From: CAVOKN01 sp963696505
GTDB taxonomy: Bacteria; Pseudomonadota; Gammaproteobacteria; Burkholderiales; Rhodocyclaceae
Assembly (NCBI GenBank): GCA_963696505.1
Contig: CAVOKN010000006.1
Location: forward strand, 62,001-126,000
Reading direction: 5' to 3'
Length of the DNA stretch: 64,000 bases
Shown here: positions 50,725 to 58,382 of the stretch, piece by piece
Numbering within the stretch: the first letter of the stretch is position 1
Layout: each line of letters starts with the position of its first letter
The notes under the pieces: generated by a model
Database searches by the model: none
What the model saw: the letters and a program-made list of their open reading frames with translations, nothing else
What the model was told of the DNA's origin: nothing
Program-made: the position numbers and the translations under genes

Positions 50725-51495
50725 TCACCGTGAAGCCGGGGGTGCGAGTCGCAGGTAGAGATCGTTCCCCAAGCCGGGATTGCCCTCGGCGACCATCGGT
50801 ACCAGGCGCGTGGCGCGCGCCCGGTTCCCCCTTTCGATGAGCAGGCGGGCGGCATCATAAAGATAGGATGCGGCACGCTGCCGGTCGCCGGCCCGATAGT
50901 GGAGCGCACCCAGTTCGCTCAGTGCCTCGGCATCGCGCGGGTTGCCGGAGAGGTGCTGCCGGTAATAGTAGTCGGCCCACGCCAGATCCCCGACGGCAGA
51001 CGCGCGTCGAGCCGCCTCCCGGTAGGCGTCGGGCAAGCCGCCGACGCCGGCCGCCGCCGGGGCCGGGGACGCCGGCGTCGCCCTCGCCGATGCTGCGGGT
51101 GAATTGGCAGCCGGTCTGGCCGCCGCCGGAGGCTTGGCGGCCCCCTTGACCGGGGCCGCGGGACGCGGGCTGGATGCGGACTTGGGCGCGGCGCCCGGCA
51201 CCGCCGCGTCGGCCGACACAGCGGCCGCAGCCTGTCCGTGGACCACCGGGGCGACAGCAGGCTTGCTCAATGTCGCTGGCGGTGGGACCGCCGCGGGCAC
51301 AGCAGCCACTTCCCGCACCGGCATCGCGGTTGCAGGGGGGGCAACGACGGAGTCGGCATGCGAAACCGCCCCTGCAGGGTCGGGCAGCGACGGGGGAACG
51401 ACACGCTGGGGCGTCTGGGCGCAGGCCGCGACGAGCGACGCGGCAAGCAGAACCCAGAAAAGCCGAAGCTGGCGCGGGGAACCGAAACGGGTCAC
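50725..51495 (-). CDS. TPR lipoprotein with Ala/Pro linker
   Basis: A 256-residue protein with a lipobox (LLAASLVAAC, Cys25). About 120 residues of Ala/Pro/Val-rich linker follow, then two or three TPR-like helical repeats (PDAYREAARRASAVGDLAWADYYYRQHLSGNPRDAEALSELGALHYRAGDRQRAASYLYDAARLLIERGNRARATRLVPMVAEGNPGLGNDLYLRL). The TPR part resembles those at the C-termini of 52212-53666 and 55584-56219 (ASRLIDVG.., AGKRMIDQNQAERAQALLPSIGQGNPAL), so the three are paralogous modules. It is probably anchored in the outer membrane, scaffolding the envelope assembly. Confidence 0.82.
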   Translation of the reverse strand: MTRFGSPRQLRLFWVLLAASLVAACAQTPQRVVPPSLPDPAGAVSHADSVVAPPATAMPVREVAAVPAAVPPPATLSKPAVAPVVHGQAAAAVSADAAVPGAAPKSASSPRPAAPVKGAAKPPAAARPAANSPAASARATPASPAPAAAGVGGLPDAYREAARRASAVGDLAWADYYYRQHLSGNPRDAEALSELGALHYRAGDRQRAASYLYDAARLLIERGNRARATRLVPMVAEGNPGLGNDLYLRLAPPASR

Positions 51496-51535
51496 GAACG
51501 CGCCTCCGCGCCACCTGGCGCCGAGGCTCCCTCCC

Positions 51536-52189
51536 TCAGCGCGCCTGGGCTTTGGGCTGGGACGATGGCGTGGAGCCAGAGGAAGGCTGGGACCACGGCT
51601 GGCTCGGCCGGTATGCCTGGGGCGGACGCTGCTGCGGCGTCGCGTAGGCCGGATAGGGCGTCACCAGGGGCGGCGGCGGCATGGAGGGCGGCGGGGAACC
51701 CTGATAGCCCTTTTGGCCGCCGCCCATGAAGGGCATCATGTTGTTGAAATTTCCCATCATCGGGCCGAAGCTGCGGTCCAGGTTGCGGGCCGAATGCTGG
51801 ATCAGGGATACGGTGCCGGCCATGTGCTGGGTGCTGGCGTCCATGTTGGCCATGTGCCGCACCATCGGGTCGAGGCTCTGCATCGACACTTGCATATTGC
51901 TCATGGAGTCGCGCATGTTGCTCATCGTCCCATTCATCTGACCCATGTGCGTGGTCATGCGATGGGCATCGGTGGTGAGCTGGTAGATGAGGAAGAAGCC
52001 GTAAGACGCGAGGATGACGAATGCAACCATGCCGCTGTAGGCGATGATGCGCACCGTCATCAGCGCGGCGGCGGCGCGCTCCATGTAGGCGACATACTCC
52101 GGGGGGCGGTAGTCGCCCCGATGCGGGTACAGCCCGGCCGGGTAGTCGTCCTCGATCCGGGTCGCGCTGCGATCCCTCTTTTCGGCCAT
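51536..52189 (-). CDS. single-pass membrane protein with Met/Asn/Ser-rich coiled coil
   Basis: A 217-residue protein with a cytosolic N-terminus, one membrane helix (TVRIIAYSGMVAFVILASYGFFLIYQL) and then a helical region, TTDAHRMTTHMGQMNGTMSNMRDSMSNMQVSMQSLDPMVRHMANMDASTQHMAGTVSLIQHSARNLDRSF, in which Met recurs every 3-4 residues. A Pro/Gln-rich C-terminus follows (PPPSMPPPPLVTPYP...). The N-terminal part is charged (EKRDRSATRIEDDYP). No known domain was recognised. It is the second gene from the lower end of the cluster, 22 bp downstream of the TPR/Met-Pro protein. Confidence 0.78.
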   Translation of the reverse strand: MAEKRDRSATRIEDDYPAGLYPHRGDYRPPEYVAYMERAAAALMTVRIIAYSGMVAFVILASYGFFLIYQLTTDAHRMTTHMGQMNGTMSNMRDSMSNMQVSMQSLDPMVRHMANMDASTQHMAGTVSLIQHSARNLDRSFGPMMGNFNNMMPFMGGGQKGYQGSPPPSMPPPPLVTPYPAYATPQQRPPQAYRPSQPWSQPSSGSTPSSQPKAQAR

Positions 52190-52211
52190 CGTCTCGCCTT
52201 TTCCGGGATGC

Positions 52212-53666
52212 TCAGTAGATCGAGCGTGGCAACGACGCCAGGCGCCGCATCAGCACGGCGCCGAGCAGCGGGTCATGTTGCTCGATGTGAGGCAGCAGGA
52301 GGTACACCGTGCCGGGCTGACCGACGTCGATCAGGCGCGACGAAGCCTCGTAGTAGGCCTGAGCCGCCTCCTGCGCGCGCCCGGCGGAAAGCAGCACATT
52401 GCCCAGTTCGCCGAAGGCCGAGGGGTCGCTGGCGTTGCGCGAAATGTACCCACGATAGATACGGATGGCGTCCTGATGCTGCTGGTTGGCGGCTGCCTGA
52501 CGGGCGGCGGCGATCTGCGGATCGACCTGCCCTGCATCCGACGGCAACACCGGCGCTGCCTCTGCCGGCGGGGGCATCATGCTGGTCATGGGCATGGTCG
52601 GTGTCGCCGGAATAACCGTCGGCGCCGCGGGCGCGCCGCCTGCCGATCCCGGGGCTCCTCCGGGCATCCCGTAGCCGTAGCGCGCCCACGGGGGAGGAGG
52701 CATAGCGCCGGGCGGATTCCGGACCTGGCCGGACTGGTACTGCGGCCCCCCATACATCGGCATCGGTCCGCCGGCCATCGCTGGCTCGCCGGCCTGGGAC
52801 GACTGGGGCGGCATGGACGGACCCTGACCGTAAGGCATCGGGGCTGTCATTCCGGAGGGCGGCAAGCCGGAAGGGGGCATCCGCTGCCCCTGCCACGCGG
52901 CGGACGGTGGATAGCCAGGCGGCATGGAGCGTCCCGCATACATGCCTGGCCCGGGCTGCATACCCTGATTCGGGGGCATGCCTGGCCCGCCCTGCATCGA
53001 CGGTCCCGGCGGCACCATCGGACCGGCCTGCATCACGGGGCCGGGCTCCATCGACGGCACCATCGACGGGGTGGACTGCATCGCCGGCTCCGGTTGCTGG
53101 CCTGACGGGCCTGGCATGGAGGGATCCGCCTGCATTGGCGAGGGCCCCGCCTGCATCGAGGGACCGGGCTGGGCATTCGGGCCCGCCTGCGTGGCAACGG
53201 CTGGCGGACCGCCGATCATCGCCGAAGGTGCGTACTCGGGAGAACCCGAAGCCGGGCCCATTGGCCCGTATTGGCCGGGCGCAGGCATCCCGCCTGCCGG
53301 CGGCATCGCGGCAGCGGAACCCGAACCCGCATCCGGGTATGCAGGATAGGTCGGGTAGTCCGGATAGGGCGGATAGACCACCACCGGCGCAGTCGACGCA
53401 GCGGATGCGCTTCGTACGCTTTCGGCCTTTGTCGTCTGGGCCGATGCCGGTGCCTCTCCGCGCATGCATTCGTAGAAGCGGGCGTAATCCGAAGCAATCG
53501 TGCGCTTGTAGGCTCTCGCGTGATCCAGCGCGCCGTCACCGGCCTGCCTGATGTCGGCGTTGTAGAAATACAAGCCCACGAGTACCGCCAGCACCGCCAG
53601 GAAGAACAACCCGACCACACTTAGAAACCCGAACTGGGGCCGTGACTCACGCGCACTTTCCGACAT
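52212..53666 (-). CDS. membrane-anchored Met/Pro/Gly-rich protein with C-terminal TPR
   Basis: A 484-residue protein. A membrane helix spans about residues 13-35 (GFLSVVGLFFLAVLAVLVGLYFY). A short helical segment (ALDHARAYKRTIASDYARFYECMRG) is followed by about 290 residues rich in Pro, Met, Gly and Gln (PSMQAGPSPMQADPSMPG, GPMVPPGPSMQGGPGMPPNQGMQPGPG). The last 95 residues are TPR repeats (AIRIYRGYISRNASDPSAFGELGNVLLSAGRAQEAAQAYYEASSRLIDVG). The start was set at MSESARE because a GGAGCG site lies 7 bp before it; an ATG five codons earlier overlaps that site. The tail is homologous to the TPR part of 55584-56219. Confidence 0.82.
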   Translation of the reverse strand: MSESARESRPQFGFLSVVGLFFLAVLAVLVGLYFYNADIRQAGDGALDHARAYKRTIASDYARFYECMRGEAPASAQTTKAESVRSASAASTAPVVVYPPYPDYPTYPAYPDAGSGSAAAMPPAGGMPAPGQYGPMGPASGSPEYAPSAMIGGPPAVATQAGPNAQPGPSMQAGPSPMQADPSMPGPSGQQPEPAMQSTPSMVPSMEPGPVMQAGPMVPPGPSMQGGPGMPPNQGMQPGPGMYAGRSMPPGYPPSAAWQGQRMPPSGLPPSGMTAPMPYGQGPSMPPQSSQAGEPAMAGGPMPMYGGPQYQSGQVRNPPGAMPPPPWARYGYGMPGGAPGSAGGAPAAPTVIPATPTMPMTSMMPPPAEAAPVLPSDAGQVDPQIAAARQAAANQQHQDAIRIYRGYISRNASDPSAFGELGNVLLSAGRAQEAAQAYYEASSRLIDVGQPGTVYLLLPHIEQHDPLLGAVLMRRLASLPRSIY

Positions 53667-53706
53667 GATGCGTCGCTCCAATAAATGCTGCCTGTTGCCT
53701 GCCTGG

Positions 53707-54342
53707 TCAGCGCAGCGCCTCTATGGCATCTGCCAGGTCGAAGAATTCCTGCGTCGCCTTGGATTTTGGATCTAGTTCGAAAACCGCCAGTCCCTCGCTC
53801 AGGCTGCGGCAGAAGCTGATCCGCTGTCCCAGCCGTCCTGGCAGAACGCTTACGCCATCAAGCATGTTCATCAAAACATTCAGCGCCACCGAAGCCTCGC
53901 GCGTTTCCTTCGATCCGCCCAATGCGTCGGTGCGATTCAGGAACAGCATGACGCGGCATTCGGGGCGGCGTTCACCCTGCACGATCTTCAGATAGCGCTG
54001 CGTCGACCAGACGTCCGCCTGCCCCGGCACGACCGGAACCAGCACGGCATCGGCGTTCCGGATCGCTTCGAGCATGCGTTCGAAACTCGACGCGCCGACG
54101 TCGATCAACACGTCCGCGGCTTCGCGGCGCAGTTGCGCGAGATCGCTGTCCGGGGAGAGCAGATCGAGCGCCGGAATGTAGCTTTCCTCGGTGCGCACCG
54201 AGACCAGGTCGGTAAGCGTCCTCTGGGGATCGAGATCGAGCAGTCTCACTGGCTTGTTCTGCATGGCGCGCCAGATGGCGAGATTGAACGCCACGGTGCT
54301 CTTGCCCGATCCGCCCTTGAGGTTTCCGATGACTGTGATCAT
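53707..54342 (-). CDS. MinD/ParA-like ATPase, orphan
   Basis: A 211-residue deviant-Walker ATPase: MITVIGNLKGGSGKSTVAFNLAIWRAMQNKPVRLLDLDPQRTLTDL, with KGGSGKST (signature Lys9), DLDPQRTL (Walker A') and VLIDVGASSFERML with VLVPVVPGQADVWS (Walker B region). Size and LDLDPQ place it with short ParA/VirC1/McdA-like proteins. No ParB, MinE or McdB-like gene is seen and there is no plasmid partition context, so it probably positions a cellular cargo. It sits inside the low-complexity gene cluster on the same strand, 40 bp upstream of the TPR/Met-Pro gene. Confidence 0.9.
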   Translation of the reverse strand: MITVIGNLKGGSGKSTVAFNLAIWRAMQNKPVRLLDLDPQRTLTDLVSVRTEESYIPALDLLSPDSDLAQLRREAADVLIDVGASSFERMLEAIRNADAVLVPVVPGQADVWSTQRYLKIVQGERRPECRVMLFLNRTDALGGSKETREASVALNVLMNMLDGVSVLPGRLGQRISFCRSLSEGLAVFELDPKSKATQEFFDLADAIEALR

Positions 54343-54373
54343 GCCTCAGCCCGATCTCGCTCGATGCATCCAG

Positions 54374-55192
54374 TCAGAAATCCCAGGGATCCATGCCGCC
54401 GCCCCAGGGCCCGTAGTTACCCCACGGGTTGCCGCCCGTGGAGGAAAAGGGATCGTTCCAGGAATCGTAGCCGCCACCCCAAGGGTTGTAGTTCCCGCCC
54501 ATCGGGTTCATCCCTGTCCACGGGTTGGTGGCGCCGCCCCAGGGGTAACTGCTGCCCCAACTGTTCATCGCGCCCCCCCAGGGATTCATCCCGTTGCCCC
54601 AGGAATTACCCCTCGAGTTGCCGCCCCAGGGATTCATGTTGTTGCCGAAGGGGTTACCCCACGAATTGTTGTTGCCCCAAGGACTCGCGCCGCCTCCCCA
54701 GGGGTTGCTGTTGCCCCAAGGGTTCATGCCGCCTCCCCAGGGGTTGCTGTTGCCCCAAGGGTTCATGCCGCCGCCCCATGGATTGCTGTTACCCATGGGA
54801 TACATGCTATTGCCCATGGGATTCATACTGTTGCCCATCGGATACATGCTATTGCCCATGGGATTCATGCTGTTACCCATGGGATTCATGCTGTTACCCA
54901 TGGGATTCATGCTATTGCCCATGGGATTCATGCTGTTGCCCATGGGGCTCATGGGACTTACCGGGTTCATGGGGCTGACCGGGCTCATGGGATTGGTCGG
55001 ATTCATCGCGTTGCCCATGGGATTGCTGCCACCCATGGGGTTCATGCCCTGACCCCAGTTACTCGGCGTTCCACCGTACCACGGCGTACCGCCCCCCATG
55101 GGGCTGCCCCAAACGGCTAACGCACCCGGCGTGGCCAAGAGTGCCAGCGAGCCGATCGCGGCGGGCCACATCATCTTCGTCAATGCTCGCAT
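54374..55192 (-). CDS. secreted Met/Asn/Pro/Gly repeat protein
   Basis: A 272-residue protein with a signal peptide (MRALTKMMWPAAIGSLALLATPGALA). The mature protein is built from two repeat types: about eight MNPMGNS-like heptads (encoded by eight 21-bp DNA units, 54786-54953) and three MNPWGNSNPWGGG units, followed by NPWGG and NSWGN stretches ending WGGGMDPWDF. Met is very frequent. It is probably a disordered or repetitive extracytoplasmic filament or matrix protein. Met-rich MxxM spacing would also suit Cu(I) binding. It begins 2 bp after the next gene and 31 bp before the MinD-like gene. Confidence 0.8.
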   Translation of the reverse strand: MRALTKMMWPAAIGSLALLATPGALAVWGSPMGGGTPWYGGTPSNWGQGMNPMGGSNPMGNAMNPTNPMSPVSPMNPVSPMSPMGNSMNPMGNSMNPMGNSMNPMGNSMNPMGNSMYPMGNSMNPMGNSMYPMGNSNPWGGGMNPWGNSNPWGGGMNPWGNSNPWGGGASPWGNNNSWGNPFGNNMNPWGGNSRGNSWGNGMNPWGGAMNSWGSSYPWGGATNPWTGMNPMGGNYNPWGGGYDSWNDPFSSTGGNPWGNYGPWGGGMDPWDF

Positions 55193-55194
55193 CG

Positions 55195-55539
55195 TCAGTA
55201 CCCCCTGCCGGAGCCGAATCCGCCCTCGGACGGCGCCGCCCCCGGCGTCAAAATGTATCCGCCACCGGGCAGGAACTGCATCCCGGGCCCGGCCGCACCC
55301 TGGCCGGGAACAAGTGGCATGCCGGATTCGAGCCCGTAATAAACGCTCGGGTAATGGAATCCGTAACCAGCCGAGTAATAGGGACTTTCCCAGGGAACGA
55401 AAGGCTCCTTTGCCATGTAGCCGGCACCCCAGGGTCCGTTCCAGGGCGACGCCACACCGGGGGGCGGGCCTGCCAGCACCGGCGCGGCCAGCGTCGCCGC
55501 AAGCAGGGCCATCGTCAATCGCGTCGCTGCAATGCCCAT
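55195..55539 (-). CDS. small secreted Pro/Gly/Tyr-rich protein
   Basis: A 114-residue protein with a signal peptide (MGIAATRLTMALLAATLAAPVLA). The mature part is GPPPGVASPWNGPWGAGYMAKEPFVPWESPYYSAGYGFHYPSVYYGLESGMPLVPGQGAAGPGMQFLPGGGYILTP... and ends GSGRGY, rich in Pro, Gly and Tyr. The phrase VPWESPYYSAGYGF resembles FVPWSTPMSGWTNA in the 57865-58359 protein, which suggests a shared element (F-V-P-W). There is no catalytic motif. It is one of the small exported proteins of the RND cluster. Confidence 0.75.
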   Translation of the reverse strand: MGIAATRLTMALLAATLAAPVLAGPPPGVASPWNGPWGAGYMAKEPFVPWESPYYSAGYGFHYPSVYYGLESGMPLVPGQGAAGPGMQFLPGGGYILTPGAAPSEGGFGSGRGY

Positions 55540-55583
55540 CGTTCCGCCCCCCTTCGTTTCAGTGCGATGCCAAGTGGATCAGA

Positions 55584-56219
55584 TCAGTAATAGCGGATCG
55601 CGCTTTGCGCCGGCTGCGGCGGCTGACCCTGGGTCCCCGGAGGAACGCCCATCGGGCCTTCCATCGGCGGCATGCCTGGCTCGCCCTGCATCGGCGGCAT
55701 CTGACCCTGCATTGGCGGCATCTGACCCTGCATCGGGACCGACGACTGCTGCTGGGGCTGCATCAGCTTCTGCTGGAGTTCCCCTGCCAGTGCCGGATTG
55801 CCCTGGCCGATCGAAGGCAGAAGTGCTTGCGCGCGCTCGGCCTGGTTCTGGTCGATCATGCGCTTGCCCGCCTCGAAGAACGACTGGGCCGCCTCCTGCA
55901 ACCGACCGCTCATGTAATAGACGTTACCCAGTTCCCCATGCCCGTCGATGCTATCGGGATTCTTGGCGAGGAACTCGGTATAGGACCGGATCGCCGCTTC
56001 GGCATCGCCGCGGCTGTAGGCTTCCCGCGCCTGGTTGAGCAGCTCGTCGGCCGCCTTCTTGCTGAAGGGCCCGATCGGAATCGATTCGACCACGCTCTTG
56101 GCCGTGCTGACGGCCTTCTGCGTCGCCGGTTTGAACCAATCCGTGTAGTAGTAAATCAGGGCTCCGATGACGGCCAGAATGACCGCGTACAGAATCCAGT
56201 TGGCAAGCCTGCTGATCAT
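55584..56219 (-). CDS. single-pass membrane TPR protein with Met/Pro tail
   Basis: A 211-residue protein: an N-terminal membrane helix (WILYAVILAVIGALIYYYTDW), then TPR repeats (ADELLNQAREAYSRGDAEAAIRSYTEFLAKNPDSIDGHGELGNVYYMSGRLQEAAQSFFEAGKRMIDQNQAERAQALLPSIGQGNPALAGELQQKLM), then a tail of MQGQMPPMQGQMPPMQGEPGMPPMEGPMG. It is the compact counterpart of the longer TPR protein at 52212-53666, where the Met/Pro region lies before the repeats. A scaffold that binds other Met/Pro-rich partners is likely. Confidence 0.84.
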   Translation of the reverse strand: MISRLANWILYAVILAVIGALIYYYTDWFKPATQKAVSTAKSVVESIPIGPFSKKAADELLNQAREAYSRGDAEAAIRSYTEFLAKNPDSIDGHGELGNVYYMSGRLQEAAQSFFEAGKRMIDQNQAERAQALLPSIGQGNPALAGELQQKLMQPQQQSSVPMQGQMPPMQGQMPPMQGEPGMPPMEGPMGVPPGTQGQPPQPAQSAIRYY

Positions 56220-56325
56220 GAAAACTCTCCTGAATATCGAAATGCGGATGCAATATGTTGTTCTGCGTCACGGAGCTGAGCGGAGCGGGCGGAGTTCCGC
56301 CCGCTCCCGGATCAGTCCCGTTGGC

Positions 56326-56730
56326 TTACCACCACCAGTTGTTCCAGGGGTTGCCCCAGCCGTTACCGAGGCCGTTGCCCAGGCCGTTGCCCCAACCGCT
56401 CATGTCGGTCGAGAAGGTCATGCTACCCCTGCCGCGGCCACGGCCGTAGCCACGACCATAGCCAGAGCCATAGCCATCGCCATAGCCATAGCCGGGATAG
56501 CCGCCATAGCCGGGACCGCCGCCCCAGGGACCGCCGCCCCAGGGGCCACCGCCCCAAGGACCGCCGTACCCGGGACCGCCACCCCACGGGCTACCACCCC
56601 AGGGGCCGCCGCCCCAAGGACCGCCGCCGTCCCACGGGCCACCCCACCAGGCCTGAGCATCACCCGCCACAGGCGCAAGCACAGCCGCGACCAGGGAAGC
56701 GATCGCCAGATGCTTCTTGAATTGACGCAT
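56326..56730 (-). CDS. sulfur-globule-like Gly/Trp/Tyr-rich secreted protein
   Basis: A 134-residue protein with a signal peptide MRQFKKHLAIASLVAAVLAPVAGDAQA. The mature sequence starts WWGGPWDGGGPWGGGPWGGSPWGGGPGYGG and ends GWGNPWNNWWW, with a GYGRGYGRGRGRGSM segment. The AQAWWGGPW start and this composition match sulfur globule proteins such as Allochromatium Sgp, which coat intracellular-periplasmic S0 globules. Start at MRQFKKH because GGAGATATCT lies 8 bp upstream. It is followed in the operon by two similar proteins. Confidence 0.78.
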   Translation of the reverse strand: MRQFKKHLAIASLVAAVLAPVAGDAQAWWGGPWDGGGPWGGGPWGGSPWGGGPGYGGPWGGGPWGGGPWGGGPGYGGYPGYGYGDGYGSGYGRGYGRGRGRGSMTFSTDMSGWGNGLGNGLGNGWGNPWNNWWW

Positions 56731-56860
56731 AGATATCTCCATGTGCGATTAAAACACTCCCTGCCAGCGCTAGCTTTGGTCTCCATCCACCTCGCCTGCA
56801 GGTTCCCCTGTCCGGAGCCGCCCACATAGCGGACGGATCCAAGACACTATGCCACGCGTC

Positions 56861-57118
56861 TCACCACCCCCAGCGGCGCCAAGGTCCCCCGCCCCAGTGC
56901 CTTCCCCGGTACGGGTAGCCGCCGTAGTAGGGATAACCGCCCCACGGCCCACCGTAGTAGGGATAGCCTCCGTAGTAGGGATAGCCACCGTAGTAAGGAT
57001 AGCCACCGTATCGACCCCAGCCCGGACCACCCCACCAAGCCTGGGCGTCCGTGGCTACCGGCGCGAGCACCGCTGCCGCGAGAGACGCAACCACCAAAGA
57101 CTTAGAGATGCGATTCAT
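56861..57118 (-). CDS. sulfur-globule-like Gly/Tyr-rich secreted protein, short
   Basis: An 85-residue protein with a signal peptide (MNRISKSLVVASLAAAVLAPVATDAQA) nearly identical in its second half to that of the 56326-56730 protein (SLVAAVLAPVAGDAQA). The mature part is WWGGPGWGRYGGYPYYGGYPYYGGYPYYGGPWGGYPYYGGYPYRGRHWGGGPWRRWGW. The Met at 57118 follows ACGGAGGAACGG, so it is the start rather than an in-frame ATG 72 bp upstream. YPYYGG repeats would give a flexible, aromatic, phase-separating protein. Duplication with its neighbour is likely. Confidence 0.78.
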   Translation of the reverse strand: MNRISKSLVVASLAAAVLAPVATDAQAWWGGPGWGRYGGYPYYGGYPYYGGYPYYGGPWGGYPYYGGYPYRGRHWGGGPWRRWGW

Positions 57119-57257
57119 CCGTTCCTCCGTGTGCGAGAACAACGTCGCTGGCACGCGTCCAAAGCGCCGCGGCACCGACACGCATGCCACCCGCTTTCAG
57201 GCGGCGCCCGCCTCCAGCAGCGAAGACAGGCGCCGAACCTGAGTCCCTACGCGGGAC

Positions 57258-57770
57258 TTACCACCAGCCGCCGCCGCGGTTGTAGCCGTCGCCACGACCG
57301 TCGCCCCAGCCGTCCAGGTCGCCGCCGCCGCCGAAGCTGAAGTTGCCACTGGCGCGGCCCGACCCACGGCCCCGACCATAGCCGCGGCCATAGCCGTAGC
57401 CGTCGCCGTAGCCATAGCCGGGATAGCCGCCATAGCCATAGCCGGGATAGCCGCCGTAGCCAGGATACCCACCCCAGCCACCGGGATAGCCACCGTAGCC
57501 GGGACCACCACCCCAAGGACCACCACCGTAGCCGCCACCCCACGGGTCACCGCCCCAGCCGCCGGGCGCACCACCGCCCCAGCCGCCCGGGGCACCATAC
57601 TGGCCACCCTGTGCCGGCGCCTGGGCCGGCGCACGCTGGGCCGTGGCACCACCTTGCGGACCCGCCATATACGGACCCGACGGCGGCGGCGGATTTTGCT
57701 GGGCCATGGCGCTACCGGCCAAGGCACCGACTGCGAGTGCCAGCGCTACTTTTCCCAATGCTGCTTTCAT
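57258..57770 (-). CDS. sulfur-globule-like Gly/Pro/Tyr-rich secreted protein, long
   Basis: A 170-residue protein: signal peptide MKAALGKVALALAVGALAGSAMA, then QQNPPPPSGPYMAGPQGGATAQRAPAQAPAQ, then repeated GGWGGGAP, GYGGYPGYG and GYGRGYGRGRGSG units, ending GDLDGWGDGRGDGYNRGGGWW. The SGNFSFGGGGDLDGWGDG portion resembles the Sgp phrase (FGDxxGDFNxxxSGxGRG). Start ATG at 57770 is preceded by GGGAGACATT. It is homologous to the 56326-56730 protein over the Arg/Gly/Tyr part. Confidence 0.78.
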   Translation of the reverse strand: MKAALGKVALALAVGALAGSAMAQQNPPPPSGPYMAGPQGGATAQRAPAQAPAQGGQYGAPGGWGGGAPGGWGGDPWGGGYGGGPWGGGPGYGGYPGGWGGYPGYGGYPGYGYGGYPGYGYGDGYGYGRGYGRGRGSGRASGNFSFGGGGDLDGWGDGRGDGYNRGGGWW

Positions 57771-57864
57771 AATGTCTCCCAAGAAGAACAGCGTTACGCA
57801 AACAGCTTCGCTCACATGAACCCGGCCCGCGGTAAAGCAGGCCGTACCCGGGCCGGAGCCGAAG

Positions 57865-58359
57865 CTACCACAAAGGCAGCGGCGGGCCGGGATCGCCGGC
57901 ACGCGCCCGCCACCAGTCCCACGTCTGTGCATTGGTCCAGCCGGACATCGGCGTGCTCCAAGGCACAAACATTTGAGGCGTGCTCAATCCCCAGACGTTG
58001 AAGGGATCGCTAGAAGCATTGACCTGCCCATAGGTCCAGCGCACCTGCCGGGTCGCGGGTAGCCCGTGGTTGCCCGAAGGCAGGAGGGGCATCGCCGTCG
58101 GGTAGCGTGGCGCCGGCTGCCCGCCCGCGGCGTACCCGCCGTTCAGTCCGTAACCCGGGGCCATCTGCGGCCCCCCGGAGTATCCGGGATAGATCTGGCC
58201 CGCCGGTGCGTTGTTGTTGGCGCCCAGCACGCCGGCCGCAATCGGACGACTCACCGGCTGCTGGGCCCTGACTTCCGCCAGTTCGCCGTACGAAGCCGCC
58301 AAGCCGTTGGCGGCGAAAAGCGGCAACAGAACCGCTGAGGCAATATGGCGCATGCTCAT
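57865..58359 (-). CDS. secreted Pro/Gly/Tyr-rich protein with aromatic C-domain
   Basis: A 164-residue protein; start MSMRHIASAVLL chosen because GGAGGTTTCG precedes it by 5 bp. Signal peptide MSMRHIASAVLLPLFAANGLAA. The middle is Gly/Pro/Tyr-rich (AGQIYPGYSGGPQMAPGYGLNGGYAAGGQPAPRY). The last 60 residues, TRQVRWTYGQVNASSDPFNVWGLSTPQMFVPWSTPMSGWTNAQTWDWWRARAGDPGPPLPLW, are less repetitive, so a small folded or partner-binding domain is plausible. It lies 23 bp downstream of the RND pump gene. Confidence 0.76.
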   Translation of the reverse strand: MSMRHIASAVLLPLFAANGLAASYGELAEVRAQQPVSRPIAAGVLGANNNAPAGQIYPGYSGGPQMAPGYGLNGGYAAGGQPAPRYPTAMPLLPSGNHGLPATRQVRWTYGQVNASSDPFNVWGLSTPQMFVPWSTPMSGWTNAQTWDWWRARAGDPGPPLPLW

Positions 58360-58382
58360 CGAAACCTCCGTCATGCTCTGCT

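Noticed and set aside
53707..54342. Plasmid partition (ParA) locus
   Set aside because: No ParB gene, no parS-like repeats and no plasmid genes; the setting is a chromosomal envelope cluster.
54786..54953. CRISPR-like repeats in the Met-rich gene
   Set aside because: 21-bp units without spacers, in frame inside a coding sequence with a signal peptide.
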